The notes: generated by a model from the sequence alone, not told the origin. A DNA stretch of 37,496 nucleotides from an uncultured Enterobacteriaceae bacterium (GCA_945271245.1 CALYPF010000016.1:1-37496); one strand, 5' to 3'. Shown: positions 1 to 8,648, counted from the stretch's first letter. Program-made: numbers and translations.

Positions 1-51
1 TGGATCAGTTTTCAACCGCTGGGGTGGATCAGTTTTGCACCGTTGGTAACA
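1..51 (+). mobile_element. IS21-family-like terminal repeat, left edge of window
   Basis: These 51 bases recur exactly, in reverse complement, at the last 51 bases of the window. The block holds two tandem copies of a TGGATCAGTTTT core (from 1 and from 25) and ends ...GGTAACA, so the element terminus would be TG/CA. Multiple internal repeats with TG/CA tips are the pattern of IS21-family ends. No transposase gene is visible; the body of the element lies outside the window. The boundary at 51/52 is defined by where the two copies stop matching. The family assignment comes from the pattern, not from a database match. Confidence 0.75.
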
Positions 52-52
52 A

Positions 53-75
53 TTTTGTAAGGTTATATTACAAAA
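53..75. repeat. 8-bp perfect inverted repeat beside the IS end
   Basis: TTTTGTAA (53-60) and TTACAAAA (68-75) are perfectly complementary around a 7-base spacer. The repeat lies two bases inside the IS boundary and about 60 bases upstream of the yhfL-like start. It could be an operator or a stem-loop, or it could reflect the insertion target. No T-run supports a terminator. Confidence 0.4.
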
Positions 76-133
76 CGTGTCCAAAGATGGCGCGTCTTTC
101 CTTAAATTAGTCTTATATATATAGGATTTATAA

Positions 134-301
134 ATGAAAAATACCCTAAAAATTGCTCTTTTGGCCGCAGTATTTTCTACACTGACGGGTTGCACAGGCA
201 GCGTTTATAATAAAGAAAAAAATTGTGACTACGACTACCTGCTACACCCGGCTATTTCTATTTCTAAAATTATCGGCGGTTGCGGCCCGGTCGCTAAATA
301 A
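134..301 (+). CDS. yhfL: Small DUF4223-type lipoprotein, YhfL homologue
   Basis: This 55-residue ORF is shorter than common ORF cut-offs. It begins with a lysine-containing, hydrophobic leader and a lipobox (LTGC at residues 17-20), so Cys20 would be lipidated after signal peptidase II cleavage. The mature part ends in the distinctive run HPAISISKIIGGCGP, which I recognise from E. coli YhfL, also 55 aa. AGGA at 123-126 sits 7 bases before the ATG. The family is a small envelope lipoprotein of unknown role. In E. coli yhfL is far from yaeH, so this copy is in a different neighbourhood. It is followed by a strong terminator and probably forms its own transcript; its upstream region is closely bordered by the IS end. 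Confidence 0.85.
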   Translation: MKNTLKIALLAAVFSTLTGCTGSVYNKEKNCDYDYLLHPAISISKIIGGCGPVAK

Positions 302-319
302 TTTTATTTTGGTAACATT

Positions 320-344
320 AACCGGCCTGATGGCCGGTTTTTGC
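320..344 (+). terminator. Rho-independent terminator after yhfL
   Basis: AACCGGCC (320-327), loop TGAT, GGCCGGTT (332-339), then a short T-run. The perfect 8-bp GC-rich stem lies 18 bases after the yhfL stop codon. Confidence 0.85.
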
Positions 345-870
345 TCTCTTCTCAGGCGGCTGTTTTCTAAGAAATTGCTATTGGGCCGTTGTTTATAATA
401 ATGGCGACCAATATATATGCATTACACGCAGAAATTAATATTTATATAAACAGGATTAAATAATACAGTTATGCCTTTATATAAATCTTGTATTAACTTC
501 CATGGTCAGCCTGTAATAATTGTATTAACGCCGCAGGAAAAATCACTTATTAAAATTGAGATATAAAGCCACCAATAACAAACTATCATCACGCTATAGT
601 GTTCAGAAGAATAAATAAAAACCAACTCTCATTTTTTAGCAAACAAACGCCATCAACTATCTTCCGTTTAGTTTACACAAATTTTGATTTACGGATCATG
701 ATAAGTGCTAACCTGAAAAAGGTTCACATCTGGCTAAAAATGGCTGCTACATATGCTTCACCGTTGCCTTCACATGATAAATGCCGTGATTCTTGTAATC
801 GGGGTGGAAAAAGGGGTCATTTACGCTATCTATTTATAATAGCTATCACCACAACGTTAAGAGGAAGGCA
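345..870. other. AT-rich intergenic region between yhfL and yaeH
   Basis: About 525 bases without a convincing gene. The longer frames here have no Shine-Dalgarno sequence and look like chance ORFs. TATAAT at 835-840 may be the -10 of the yaeH promoter, but no good -35 lies at the right distance. A possible 31-codon frame at 471 is listed separately. Confidence 0.5.
471..566 (+). CDS. Possible 31-aa small ORF (uncertain)
   Basis: ATG at 471 opens 31 codons ending at TAA 564-566. The composition is protein-like (one Cys, balanced charge, hydrophobic VIIVL stretch), but there is no clear ribosome-binding site and I recognise no family. It may be the remnant of a longer gene or chance. Confidence 0.15.
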   Translation: MPLYKSCINFHGQPVIIVLTPQEKSLIKIEI

Positions 871-1257
871 ATGTACAAGAACCTAAAAAGTTTAGGAATT
901 TCAAACCCACAGGATATTGACCGCTACAACCTGCGCCAGGAAGCAAATAACGATATCCTAAAAATTTATTTTCAAAAGGGTAAAGGAGAGTTCTTTGCTA
1001 AAAGCGTAAAATTTAAATACCCACGCCACCGCAAAACGATCACCGCACAGGAAACTACGCATGGCTATAAAGAAATTCACGAAATCAGCCCAAATTTACG
1101 CGCTATTATCGATGAACTGGACCAGATTTGCCGACGCGAGCACAGTGAAATCGATTTGAAACGTAAAATTCTCGACGATCTTCATCACCTTGAAAGCGTT
1201 GTTACTAATAAAATCAGCGAAATTGAAGCAGATCTGGAAAAGCTGACGCGAAACTAA
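871..1257 (+). CDS. yaeH: YaeH, UPF0325 family protein
   Basis: The 128-aa product matches the E. coli YaeH length and most of its sequence as I know it, including DNLKSLGI-like and [20 protein letters not shown] segments and the C-terminal [12 protein letters not shown]. The second half is rich in charged residues and probably helical or coiled-coil. Function is unknown; it is a conserved cytosolic protein of enterobacteria. GAGGAAGG just before the ATG supports this start. In E. coli it sits by cdaR and dapD; here the degP side is kept but cdaR is replaced by an unrelated gene. A weak hairpin (GGCTG/CAGCC) follows the stop. Confidence 0.92.
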   Translation: MYKNLKSLGISNPQDIDRYNLRQEANNDILKIYFQKGKGEFFAKSVKFKYPRHRKTITAQETTHGYKEIHEISPNLRAIIDELDQICRREHSEIDLKRKILDDLHHLESVVTNKISEIEADLEKLTRN

Positions 1258-1338
1258 CTGCTATCAGGGCTGGAGCAGCCGGCCCATTTCACTTTACTTC
1301 TCATTCCCTCCTTTGAAAAAAACATATCAATATCTTTC

Positions 1339-1386
1339 AGATTTAGATTTAGATTTAGATTTAGATTTAGATTTAGATTTAGATTT
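1339..1386. repeat. Hexanucleotide tandem repeat, 8 x AGATTT
   Basis: Eight exact head-to-tail copies of AGATTT run from 1339 to 1386, bordered by CTTTC and AGGTT. The tract is in the spacer between yaeH and the hypothetical gene at 1591. Read on the minus strand it gives an Asn-Leu repeat in a 66-codon frame that has no other coding support. Perfect short tandem repeats like this can change copy number by slippage. Confidence 0.95.
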
Positions 1387-1512
1387 AGGTTAATAATAAA
1401 ACCACTGCCACAAAAAGCATTTATTAAGCGTTCATCAGCCTGCGATATAAACAACCATTAGTATTTATAAGTTATCATAATTATTGATTGGCTCACCTAT
1501 TCTTTCTCTTTG

Positions 1513-1561
1513 TATAACGACTCCTGCCACGGTGATTATTTTTTACCGGCCTGTGGCAGGA
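1513..1561 (+). promoter_or_regulatory. Possible -10 box and perfect 9-bp inverted repeat upstream of the 1591 gene
   Basis: A -10-like TATAAC lies at 1513-1518. TCCTGCCAC (1522-1530) pairs perfectly with GTGGCAGGA (1553-1561) across a 22-base spacer, placing the repeat over or just after the predicted start site. It could be an operator or a stem-loop in the leader. The ribosome-binding site follows 17 bases later. No convincing -35 is seen. Confidence 0.4.
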
Positions 1562-1590
1562 ACCATTTTCTTATTATAAGGAGAGCCAGC

Positions 1591-2316
1591 ATGGCTAATT
1601 TCTTTGAGTTATATGATATTAATAATGATGTTTATGCGCCAACCGGCGACCCAAAAGTAGGTTATCCACAATTATGCATTCGCACCAATCGAACCGCCCA
1701 GCGTTCCGATTTAGAAGCCGTGGTAAAAATCGCGGATGACGCGGCGAATCAATTTCCCCCGGAAGATAAAGAAGGGCGTAAAAAAGCCGTTTTTGAAGTG
1801 CTGACTCAGGCCTTTGGCGGCGGCGGCTTTGGACATTCATGGATAATCTTTTTCCATAGTAATAAAAAAGGCGATTGCACAACTTACGGATTTCATGAAG
1901 GTTTTGGCTTCGTCAAAAATAGCACGGCTTCTAATCAAAACGACAGCCCGGAGCGTAAATTCCATTTGCAGCGCTGCGTGCCGCTAACTGACCCTAATAA
2001 ACAGCCGGATATGCTGGAAAAAACGGTCATTCATGAACTCATTCAAAACAGCCTAACGATTGCAGAGTTAATGGGAATGGAAGTGGACACGCCAGAAAAC
2101 GGTGCCTATACGCCTATTAGCAATTGTTCATGGTTTGCCGGGCAGGTCTGGAATTACGCAACCGACGAAAATCTGGTATTTGAGCAGCAATTTGACGGTA
2201 AAGCGCACGCCGATGATTGGGGCATGGATTTTCTAGCCAATGTAACCTCTATCGCCGATCCGGGCATGGTGGCGGAAAGTCTGGCGGCGCCAAAAATAGC
2301 CGGTAACCGGGCATAA
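1591..2316 (+). CDS. Hypothetical protein, possible permuted papain-like (His...Cys) fold
   Basis: The 241-aa product starts at ATG 1591, 6-10 bases after AAGGAGAG; an earlier in-frame start at 1510 lacks such a site. I do not recognise the family with confidence. Visible features are a glycine run then GHSWIIFFHS (residues 81-90, His82), a YGFHEGFGF stretch (99-107), and NCSWFAGQVW (178-187, Cys179). A His in a GHSxI context followed much later by Cys in NCxxFA is the order expected in circularly permuted papain-like enzymes (LRAT/YiiX/PPPDE type); this is inference. There is no signal peptide or membrane segment, so it is probably cytosolic or exported by a non-Sec route. It occupies the place of cdaR in E. 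coli and is probably monocistronic. Confidence 0.6.
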   Translation: MANFFELYDINNDVYAPTGDPKVGYPQLCIRTNRTAQRSDLEAVVKIADDAANQFPPEDKEGRKKAVFEVLTQAFGGGGFGHSWIIFFHSNKKGDCTTYGFHEGFGFVKNSTASNQNDSPERKFHLQRCVPLTDPNKQPDMLEKTVIHELIQNSLTIAELMGMEVDTPENGAYTPISNCSWFAGQVWNYATDENLVFEQQFDGKAHADDWGMDFLANVTSIADPGMVAESLAAPKIAGNRA

Positions 2317-2428
2317 TCCAAACCGCAGCGTAATATCGCCCGAAATGACTGCGTATTGGTAATGTCCTAAGGCCTAACTGCAAATGAAATACAGCAAGCA
2401 AGGCTATAACGTTTAATTTGAAGCTAAC

Positions 2429-2457
2429 AAAGTCGTCTTTAAATATAAGGCGACTTT
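2429..2457. other. Hairpin downstream of the hypothetical gene
   Basis: AAAGTCGTCTT (2429-2439) pairs with AAGGCGACTTT (2447-2457) with one G-T wobble and a 7-base AT loop. There is no T-run on the plus side, so it is a weak candidate terminator for the gene ending at 2316. Confidence 0.4.
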
Positions 2458-2521
2458 GGCTAACACCTGCAGACGGAGCGCATACAACCTTTTTTTATAT
2501 GCCATTCGACGAGAAAAAGAA

Positions 2522-2545
2522 AAAAGGCCGCAAAGCGGCCTTTTA
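2522..2545 (-). terminator. Rho-independent terminator of degP
   Basis: AAAGGCCGC (2523-2531), loop AAA, GCGGCCTTT (2535-2543). Read on the minus strand, the stem is followed by a long T-rich run (complement of the A-rich stretch 2511-2525), 34 bases after the degP stop codon. Confidence 0.9.
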
Positions 2546-2578
2546 CAAACATCAGGTTATAATAGCGCTACTCGCGCT

Positions 2579-4000
2579 TTACTGCATTATTAAGTAAATG
2601 GAAGCGTCACCACGCTGAATATTCAGCGCCAGTACGGACGGCTTGCTATCCAAAACTTTACGTAGTTCAGCAATATTCTCCACCGGCTGCTGGTTTGCAC
2701 CGATAATAATATCGCCTTTTTTCAGACCGATACGCGCCGCTGGCGTGTTTGGCTTAACGATATTGACCACTACACCTTTTTGTTTATCACCGCGATTACT
2801 CAGCTCAGCGCCTTCGATACCGTTAAATACGCTGGCGGAGTCCACCTGAGTCTGCGTACTTTGCTGCAGTTCGAGATTTACGGTAACGGGTTTGCCATCG
2901 CGCAGAAGTCCAAGCGTAATTTTACTACCAACCGGCATGCTGCCAACTTCCGCTCGCAGCGCAGAGAAGCTATTAATCGCCTTACCGTTCATGGATACAA
3001 TCACATCACCGGCTTTTACGCCCGCTTTCGCCGCTGAGGACCCGGCCGTTACCTGGCTGACAAAAGCACCGCGCTGCGCGTCGGCTTTCATCGCCTTCGC
3101 CAGGTCTGAATTCAGCTCATAGCCTCTGATACCAAGCTCACCTCGGCGCACCTGACCATATTTGACCATCTGCTCCGACAGGCTTTTCACCATATTACTT
3201 GGGATGGCGAAACCAATACCGATATTGCCGCCGTCCGGTGCCAGAATCGCCGTATTAATGCCAATAAGCTCGCCGTTTAAGTTAACCAGCGCACCGCCAG
3301 AGTTACCGCGGTTGATAGCGGCATCGGTCTGAATAAAGTTTTCGTAGTTTTCTACGTTCAGCCCGCTACGCCCCAGCGCCGAAACAATACCTGACGTCAC
3401 CGTTTCGCCTAATCCGTAAGGATTACCGATAGCAACGGTATAATCCCCAACGCGCAGGGAGTCAGAATCCGCCATTTTAATCGCCATTAAGTTTTTTGGC
3501 TCTTTCAACTGAATCAGCGCGATATCCGAGCGCGGGTCTTTACCCACAACTTTAGCGTCGAATTTGCGCCCGTCGCTAAGCTGCACTTTAATCGTGTTCG
3601 CGTTATCCACCACGTGGTTATTAGTCACCACATAGCCTTTTTCGGCATCAATAATCACACCCGAACCCAGCGCCATAAATTTTTGCTGCTGGCGTGGCCC
3701 GGCGCCGCCCTGGCAAAGCGGTGAACTCTGGAAGGGAGACCCTTCCTGGCAGAACGGTGAATCATCACCGAAAAATTGCTGGAAGTTGCGCGGCATACGC
3801 TGCGTATTAACCGTAGTACTCCCTTCTACGTTAATACTCACCACCGATGGCATTACTTTTTCCAGCATCGGCGCCAGGCTTGGTAACTGCTGTGACGTAG
3901 AAGCGGAAGAAGCGGTCTCAGCGGCAAGAACGGACGCGGGGCCCATCGCCAAACCCAGACTTAAAGCCAGTGCACTCATTGCTAACGTGGTTTTTTTCAT
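2579..4000 (-). CDS. degP: DegP (HtrA) periplasmic serine protease/chaperone
   Basis: The 473-aa protein (E. coli 474) degrades or refolds misfolded envelope proteins as cage-forming oligomers. Start at ATG 4000 gives a standard signal peptide, MKKTTLAMSALALSLG... cut near residue 26 (VLA-AE). The trypsin-like domain shows the triad His129, Asp159 and Ser234 (in RGNSGGAL), equal to His105/Asp135/Ser210 of the mature E. coli enzyme. The Q-rich LA loop contains two cysteines (84 and 96). Two PDZ domains follow, roughly residues 280-370 and 385-470. A six-codon longer frame starting at 4018 would place charged residues ahead of the signal peptide and is unlikely. A sigma-E promoter lies upstream and a terminator follows. 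Confidence 0.97.
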   Translation of the reverse strand: MKKTTLAMSALALSLGLAMGPASVLAAETASSASTSQQLPSLAPMLEKVMPSVVSINVEGSTTVNTQRMPRNFQQFFGDDSPFCQEGSPFQSSPLCQGGAGPRQQQKFMALGSGVIIDAEKGYVVTNNHVVDNANTIKVQLSDGRKFDAKVVGKDPRSDIALIQLKEPKNLMAIKMADSDSLRVGDYTVAIGNPYGLGETVTSGIVSALGRSGLNVENYENFIQTDAAINRGNSGGALVNLNGELIGINTAILAPDGGNIGIGFAIPSNMVKSLSEQMVKYGQVRRGELGIRGYELNSDLAKAMKADAQRGAFVSQVTAGSSAAKAGVKAGDVIVSMNGKAINSFSALRAEVGSMPVGSKITLGLLRDGKPVTVNLELQQSTQTQVDSASVFNGIEGAELSNRGDKQKGVVVNIVKPNTPAARIGLKKGDIIIGANQQPVENIAELRKVLDSKPSVLALNIQRGDASIYLIMQ

Positions 4001-4052
4001 GTCTCTATTTGATCCCAATTGTCCGAATACAAGCTGTGTTTATTGACGTTAA

Positions 4053-4080
4053 TGAGAGTCAATTTATAGCGCGAAGTTCC
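4053..4080 (-). promoter_or_regulatory. Sigma-E (RpoE) promoter of degP
   Basis: On the minus strand GGAACTT (4080-4074) is followed after 16 bases by TCTCA (4057-4053). This matches the extracytoplasmic-stress promoter pattern (GGAACTT, 16 bp, TCtrA), and degP is a classic RpoE target in E. coli. It lies 53-80 bases before the degP start. Confidence 0.8.
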
Positions 4081-4137
4081 CGCGTAAAGGTTATGGAAAA
4101 AGTAAAAAAATATTGTTCTTCTTTACAAAGCAAAACG

Positions 4138-5658
4138 TTATGTCACCGCCATTAGCCGCCGATACTCATCCCAGGCATAGAGATCCGTCATACCGCTGAT
4201 ATAGTCCTGGATTAAACGGCAGCGATAGTAAAACTCCCAAATCGCAAACGCCTCCTCGCCTGATTCACGTTCGCGTAGCGCCTCAATGGCTTCAATGTAA
4301 GCAAGGCAATGTTTCGTTGAGAGTTTATGATACAACCGTGCTTCAATAGGGAAACGCCGCCCCTGGCTGCCCTGAACAATCTCCGCAAACGCCGCCTGCG
4401 GTAAAGCCAGCAACGCGCCGTAAATATCCAGCAAACCGGTTATCACGCGGTAGCCCTGTAGCTCCAGTTGTTCAACGTCAGGGTGGCTAAACACATAGCG
4501 TCCGGCGATATACTTATACAAATCAAGAAGCTGGCCGAAGGAGCTATCATCCTCCAGCAGGGCATGATTGAACGAGCCGGCGTAGATTTCATCAAGGTTA
4601 TCGATAAAGCGCTGCGCGGCCCAGGGAACCAGCTTATTCAGCGTATTCACGCGTAAATACATAAAGAACTGATCTTCCGCGCTGCGCTGCATTTGGTTGG
4701 CGCGGGACTTCTCCCACGCATCCTGCACCACCTGCGCAAAAAGATCCTCTGGCGCATGCTGCCCCCAGCGATCGTGAAGATGCTGATAAAGCCGCTCTAC
4801 GCTGAAGATATTCTTTTCTACCGCATCTTCGAGATCGGCCACGCAGTACGAGATATCATCCGCGGCTTCCATTATCCAGGTGAGCGGAAACCGGCTGTGT
4901 TGCTCCATAGATAAAGCTTCGCGCAAACGCGCGATATACGGCGCTTCAGATAAATAAAAGCCCGGTTTTTTCATTAAATAGCTGTGCGTCGCAGGCGGTG
5001 TGTCCGCGTACCAGGCCGGACGAGTATATTTTAAAATGCAACCCACCTGTGCCCACGTTAAATTCATACGTAATAGGGTATGTACCAGGCGAATTCCCTG
5101 AGCATTACCTTCAAAATGGCACAAATCCTGGCGAACCTGGGTGCGCAGTTCGTTTATTCCATCGTCAGGTGCCACGATTCGTAAATACGGTACGATGCAG
5201 CGTGAGTCGGCCTGCGCATCCTGCGTATCGTCCGGGAACAGGCGCTGACAAAACCAGTCGTTGATCGCCGCCTCACCGAAGTGCCCGAACGGCGGATTAC
5301 CAATATCGTGCATCAGGCACGCCATCTCGACGACGCTTTCAAAAGGGCCGCACAATTCATCCAGCCCATATTCATCCAGCTTGCCTGCTTGTTTCAGGCG
5401 CCCTAATATTTCGCGGGCGATATAACGCCCTACCTGCTGCACTTCCATTGAATGCGTCAGCCGCGTGCGCACCGCCGCATTGCGCTCCAGCGGAAAGACC
5501 TGGGTTTTCTGCTGCAGGCGTCGAATAGCCGGCGAATTAATAATCCGCCCGCGATCGCTTTCAAAGATCTGTGAAATTTCAAGTTCGCTTTTCTCACCCT
5601 GCGGTGAGCGAAAACGACGATGCCAGTTAATCTTCCTGCGAAAATCGATGCCACCCAT
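4138..5658 (-). CDS. dgt: Deoxyguanosine triphosphate triphosphohydrolase
   Basis: The 506-aa protein (E. coli Dgt 505 aa) hydrolyses dGTP to deoxyguanosine and triphosphate, which helps balance dNTP pools. The HD-superfamily metal site is visible: His69 in RTRLTHSME and the His117-Asp118 pair in [13 protein letters not shown], with His126 nearby. The start ATG at 5658 follows GGAGAGGGAT and gives the family N-terminus ([13 protein letters not shown]). The frame continues upstream to 5706 but without a binding site. It is divergent from mtnN and lies upstream of degP in the same direction, although degP has its own promoter in the 137-base gap. Confidence 0.96.
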   Translation of the reverse strand: MGGIDFRRKINWHRRFRSPQGEKSELEISQIFESDRGRIINSPAIRRLQQKTQVFPLERNAAVRTRLTHSMEVQQVGRYIAREILGRLKQAGKLDEYGLDELCGPFESVVEMACLMHDIGNPPFGHFGEAAINDWFCQRLFPDDTQDAQADSRCIVPYLRIVAPDDGINELRTQVRQDLCHFEGNAQGIRLVHTLLRMNLTWAQVGCILKYTRPAWYADTPPATHSYLMKKPGFYLSEAPYIARLREALSMEQHSRFPLTWIMEAADDISYCVADLEDAVEKNIFSVERLYQHLHDRWGQHAPEDLFAQVVQDAWEKSRANQMQRSAEDQFFMYLRVNTLNKLVPWAAQRFIDNLDEIYAGSFNHALLEDDSSFGQLLDLYKYIAGRYVFSHPDVEQLELQGYRVITGLLDIYGALLALPQAAFAEIVQGSQGRRFPIEARLYHKLSTKHCLAYIEAIEALRERESGEEAFAIWEFYYRCRLIQDYISGMTDLYAWDEYRRLMAVT

Positions 5659-5767
5659 ATCCCTCTCCAGTCTTTTGCGATGATGCATGCCCCACGCCTG
5701 GCGCACTTTTGTTTTGCTACACCTGCAAACGGCACAATTGCGCTATGACAACGCAATGCGACAATTA

Positions 5768-5796
5768 TTTACCGTCCGTTCGCCATGATAGACTAT
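5768..5796 (+). promoter_or_regulatory. Possible sigma-70 promoter of mtnN
   Basis: TTTACC (5768-5773), 17 bases, GACTAT (5791-5796), 33 bases before the mtnN start in the dgt/mtnN divergent region. The fit is moderate, based on hexamers only. Confidence 0.35.
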
Positions 5797-5828
5797 CCCG
5801 CACAATCCACCTATTAGCGAGAATTCCC

Positions 5829-6527
5829 ATGAAAGTTGGCATCATTGGCGCAATGGAAGAAGAAGTCACCCTACTGCGCGACAAAATTGAAAACCGTCGC
5901 ACCTTGCAGCTGGCCCATTGTGAAATCTACACCGGTACCTTACACCAGGTTGAAATCGCTTTATTAAAATCAGGTATTGGCAAAGTCTCCGCCGCTATGG
6001 GCGCTACGTTATTGCTGGAACACTGCAAACCCGATGTAGTTATCAATACCGGATCTGCAGGCGGTCTGGCCTCCACGCTGAACGTTGGGGATATCGTAGT
6101 ATCTAATGAAGTGCGCTACCACGATGCAGACGTCACGGCATTCGGCTATGAATACGGCCAAATGGCGGGCTGCCCCGCCGCGTTTCCCGCCGATGAAAAA
6201 CTGATTAACATCGCACAGAGCTGTATCGCCCAATTAGACTTGCATGCAGTACGCGGCCTTATTGTCAGCGGCGATGCCTTTATTAACGGCGCCGAGAATC
6301 TGGCCCGTATTCGCCAGCATTTTCCACAGGCTGTCGCGGTAGAAATGGAAGCCACGGCTATCGGCCACGTCTGCCACAACTACGGCACGCCGTTTGTGGT
6401 AGTGCGCGCTATCTCTGACGTCGCGGATAAAGCTTCCCATTTAAGCTTTGATGAATTTCTGAGCGTTGCGGCGAAGCAGTCCAGCCTGATGGTGGAATCG
6501 CTGATTCAAAAACTGGCTCATGGTTAA
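5829..6527 (+). CDS. mtnN: 5'-methylthioadenosine/S-adenosylhomocysteine nucleosidase
   Basis: The 232-aa enzyme (same length as in E. coli, also called pfs) cleaves adenine from methylthioadenosine, S-adenosylhomocysteine and 5'-deoxyadenosine, removing product inhibitors of SAM enzymes and feeding AI-2 formation. Catalytic residues match E. coli numbering: Glu12 (MEEEV), Glu174 (VEMEA) and Asp197 ([11 protein letters not shown]). The start ATG at 5829 opens with [12 protein letters not shown], the family N-terminus; the longer frame back to 5709 has none. It overlaps the btuF start by 8 bases, so mtnN-btuF-yadS form one operon, as in E. coli. Confidence 0.97.
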   Translation: MKVGIIGAMEEEVTLLRDKIENRRTLQLAHCEIYTGTLHQVEIALLKSGIGKVSAAMGATLLLEHCKPDVVINTGSAGGLASTLNVGDIVVSNEVRYHDADVTAFGYEYGQMAGCPAAFPADEKLINIAQSCIAQLDLHAVRGLIVSGDAFINGAENLARIRQHFPQAVAVEMEATAIGHVCHNYGTPFVVVRAISDVADKASHLSFDEFLSVAAKQSSLMVESLIQKLAHG

Positions 6528-7329
6528 AGCCGCTCTCCGGCGCGCGCTGGGCGCGCTGTTGATAAGTATCCCGGCGTGGCTCCCTGCTGCGCCTCGGGTC
6601 ATATCATTATCTCCGGCCAATACCGAACTTGCTTTCGCCGCCGGCATCGTTCCTGTCGCCGTCAGCGAGCATTCTGATTATCCCCCGGCGGCGCTGCCCA
6701 TTGAGCGCGTCGCTAACTGGCAAGGTGTCGACAGTGAGCGTATTTTGACGCTAAAACCCGACCTGATTCTCGCGTGGCGGGGCGGTAACGCCAGGCGCCC
6801 GCTAGATCAACTTGCCAGCCAGGGCATTCGCGTGCTCTGGCTGGATCCCAATAGCGTGGAAGATATCGCTAAAGCGCTGCGTGAGCTCGCAGCGTGGAGC
6901 CCGCACCCGGAACAGGCCCTCCGAGCGGCGGATGAGCTGCTGGCGCAGTGGCAGGCATTGAAAACGCGCTATCGCGGCGCGCCCTCCCAAAAAGTATTCG
7001 TCCAGTTTGGTGATAAACCGCTCTTCACCATGGCTGATGGAACACTCCAGCAAACGATTTTGCACGCCTGCGGCGGTATCAATATTTTTCAGGGCTCCGC
7101 AATACCCTGGCCCCAGGTCAGCCGGGAGCAGGTACTTATTCGCCATCCGGATGTCATAGTAAGCCCCGGAGCGCCACCGCGCGCTGCGGCCATCGGACAA
7201 TTTTGGGGGCGTAATTTAACGGTTCCAATTATCGTCCTTAATGAGGACTGGTTTGAACGTGCCGGCCCGCGTATTATCCTTGCCGCTCAGGCGCTTTGCG
7301 AAGCGCTGGCGCACAAACCATCTCACTGA
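6520..7329 (+). CDS. btuF: Periplasmic vitamin B12-binding protein BtuF
   Basis: The 269-aa product (E. coli 266) captures cobalamin in the periplasm and passes it to the BtuCD transporter, which is not in this window. A signal peptide with Arg-Arg and a hydrophobic core ([16 protein letters not shown]) ends near residue 24, followed by [17 protein letters not shown], the start of the class III binding-protein fold with two lobes linked by a long helix. It overlaps mtnN by 8 bases and ends 10 bases before yadS, so translation is probably coupled. Confidence 0.93.
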   Translation: MVKAALRRALGALLISIPAWLPAAPRVISLSPANTELAFAAGIVPVAVSEHSDYPPAALPIERVANWQGVDSERILTLKPDLILAWRGGNARRPLDQLASQGIRVLWLDPNSVEDIAKALRELAAWSPHPEQALRAADELLAQWQALKTRYRGAPSQKVFVQFGDKPLFTMADGTLQQTILHACGGINIFQGSAIPWPQVSREQVLIRHPDVIVSPGAPPRAAAIGQFWGRNLTVPIIVLNEDWFERAGPRIILAAQALCEALAHKPSH

Positions 7330-7339
7330 GGCGCATATC

Positions 7340-7960
7340 ATGCTGGTTTATTGGCTGGATATTATCGGAACAGCGGTGTTTGCCGTGTCAGGCGTATTAT
7401 TAGCGGGAAAACTGCGCATGGATCCGTTCGGCGTGCTGGTGCTGGGCGTGGTCACGGCAATAGGCGGTGGAACCATTCGCGATATGGCGCTGGATAACGG
7501 CCCGGTTTTCTGGGTAAAAGATCCCACCGACCTTATCGTTGCGATGGTCACCTGTATGGCAACTATCGTACTGGTGCGCCAGCCCCGTCGCCTGCCAAAA
7601 TGGATAATGCCCACGCTCGACGCCGTCGGCCTGGCCGTATTCGTCGGCATCGGCGTCAATAAAGCCTTCCTTGCTGGCACAGGGCCGCTCGTCGCCATTT
7701 GTATGGGCGTTGTTACCGGCGTCGGTGGCGGGATTATTCGCGATGTGCTGGCGCGAGAAGTTCCAATGATCATGCGCACCGAAATCTATGCGACGCCGTG
7801 TATCATCGGCGGCATTGTTCATGCGACCGCCTGGCAGGTTTATAACCTGCCGCTCGATCAGGCCAATATGCTGGGCGTGTTTGTTACTCTAACCATTCGC
7901 CTGGCAGCGATTCGCTGGCATCTAAAATTACCCACTTTCGCCTTAGAAGACAGGCCATAA
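7340..7960 (+). CDS. yadS: TRIC-family inner-membrane protein YadS
   Basis: The 206-aa protein has about seven hydrophobic helices and the duplicated TRIC/UPF0126 motif: VVTAIGGGTIRDMAL in the first half and VVTGVGGGIIRDVLA in the second. Bacterial homologues form trimeric cation channels; in E. coli and other bacteria yadS-like genes have been linked to glycine or ion movement, so the substrate is uncertain here. Start ATG 7340 lies 10 bases after btuF, with GAGG just upstream, and the family N-terminus (MLVYWLDIIGTAVFAVSG) agrees. It is the third gene of the mtnN operon. Confidence 0.93.
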   Translation: MLVYWLDIIGTAVFAVSGVLLAGKLRMDPFGVLVLGVVTAIGGGTIRDMALDNGPVFWVKDPTDLIVAMVTCMATIVLVRQPRRLPKWIMPTLDAVGLAVFVGIGVNKAFLAGTGPLVAICMGVVTGVGGGIIRDVLAREVPMIMRTEIYATPCIIGGIVHATAWQVYNLPLDQANMLGVFVTLTIRLAAIRWHLKLPTFALEDRP

Positions 7961-8303
7961 GCGGTAGATATTTCCCTCACCTGCCTCTTTACTTCAACGC
8001 GTTGACAGCTCAACTGGCGGTTCGCCTGAAAATAAGGATGGCCTGCGCCACGTTTGCCCTGGCGCTATATCTCATCAGGCAAAAAGATTGGGGAGATTAG
8101 TGTATTTATTAATGAGGAAATACGGGGTGGCTATGGAATAGCATAACGCCAGCAATGATTAGCTGGCGTTGATTTATTACTTATTCATCTATCAACTGTG
8201 CATTAATCGGCTATTGCGCCCACAGGCTAAAGTCATTGCGTACCGGAGAGCTAAAAGCGCTCCCCGGCTATGTGCGCAGCGCACCGCCTACGCCGCCAGA
8301 GCA
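7961..8303. other. Convergent spacer yadS/erpA with a hairpin
   Basis: 343 bases without a supportable gene. AACGCCAGC (8145-8153) pairs perfectly with GCTGGCGTT (8162-8170) around 8 bases and is followed by GATTTATTA, so it is a modest candidate terminator for the mtnN-btuF-yadS operon or, read in reverse, for erpA. The stretch 8232-8290 is rich in GCGC/CCGG motifs near the erpA end, but no standard REP element could be assigned. Confidence 0.5.
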
Positions 8304-8648
8304 TTAAACGCTGAACGATGAGCCGCATCCGCAGGTGCTTTTTGCGTTCGGATTGGTAACGATAAAGCGCGAACCTTCCAACCCTTCCGTATAATCGACA
8401 GAGCCACCCACCAGGTATTGCAGGCTCATGGGGTCGACAACCAGCGCCACGCCCTGCTTTTCGATAGTCATATCGTCGTCATTCACTTTATCGTCGAAGG
8501 TGAAACCATACTGAAATCCGCTACACCCTCCGCCGGTAATATATACGCGCAGTTTAAGATTCGGATTATCTTCGTCCGCGATAAGATTTTTTACTTTACT
8601 GGCCGCCGCATCGGTAAACTCCAGCGGCAGTGCTACGTCATCACTCAT
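8304..8648 (-). CDS. erpA: A-type iron-sulfur carrier ErpA
   Basis: The 114-aa protein (E. coli 114) receives Fe-S clusters from scaffolds and delivers them to targets including IspG/IspH. The three cluster-binding cysteines are present: Cys42 ([12 protein letters not shown]) and Cys106/Cys108 (STCGCGSSF). The start at 8648 follows GGGAGC and gives [15 protein letters not shown]. The frame is open upstream to 9110 inside clcA, which is antisense-frame coincidence. The 101-base gap from clcA probably holds its own promoter; in E. coli an IscR-type control is known, but I see no site I would assign. Confidence 0.97.
   Translation of the reverse strand: MSDDVALPLEFTDAAASKVKNLIADEDNPNLKLRVYITGGGCSGFQYGFTFDDKVNDDDMTIEKQGVALVVDPMSLQYLVGGSVDYTEGLEGSRFIVTNPNAKSTCGCGSSFSV

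Noticed and set aside
599-886. 95-codon plus-strand ORF upstream of yaeH
   Set aside because: No ribosome-binding site, atypical composition, and it overlaps the yaeH start; yaeH has a strong site.
1254-1454. Minus-strand 66-codon ORF with Asn-Leu repeats
   Set aside because: It exists only because the AGATTT hexamer contains no stop in this frame; no binding site and no other protein-like part.
7961-8303. tRNA, small RNA gene or REP/BIME element
   Set aside because: One hairpin is visible but no cloverleaf, no typical REP consensus and no clear promoter.
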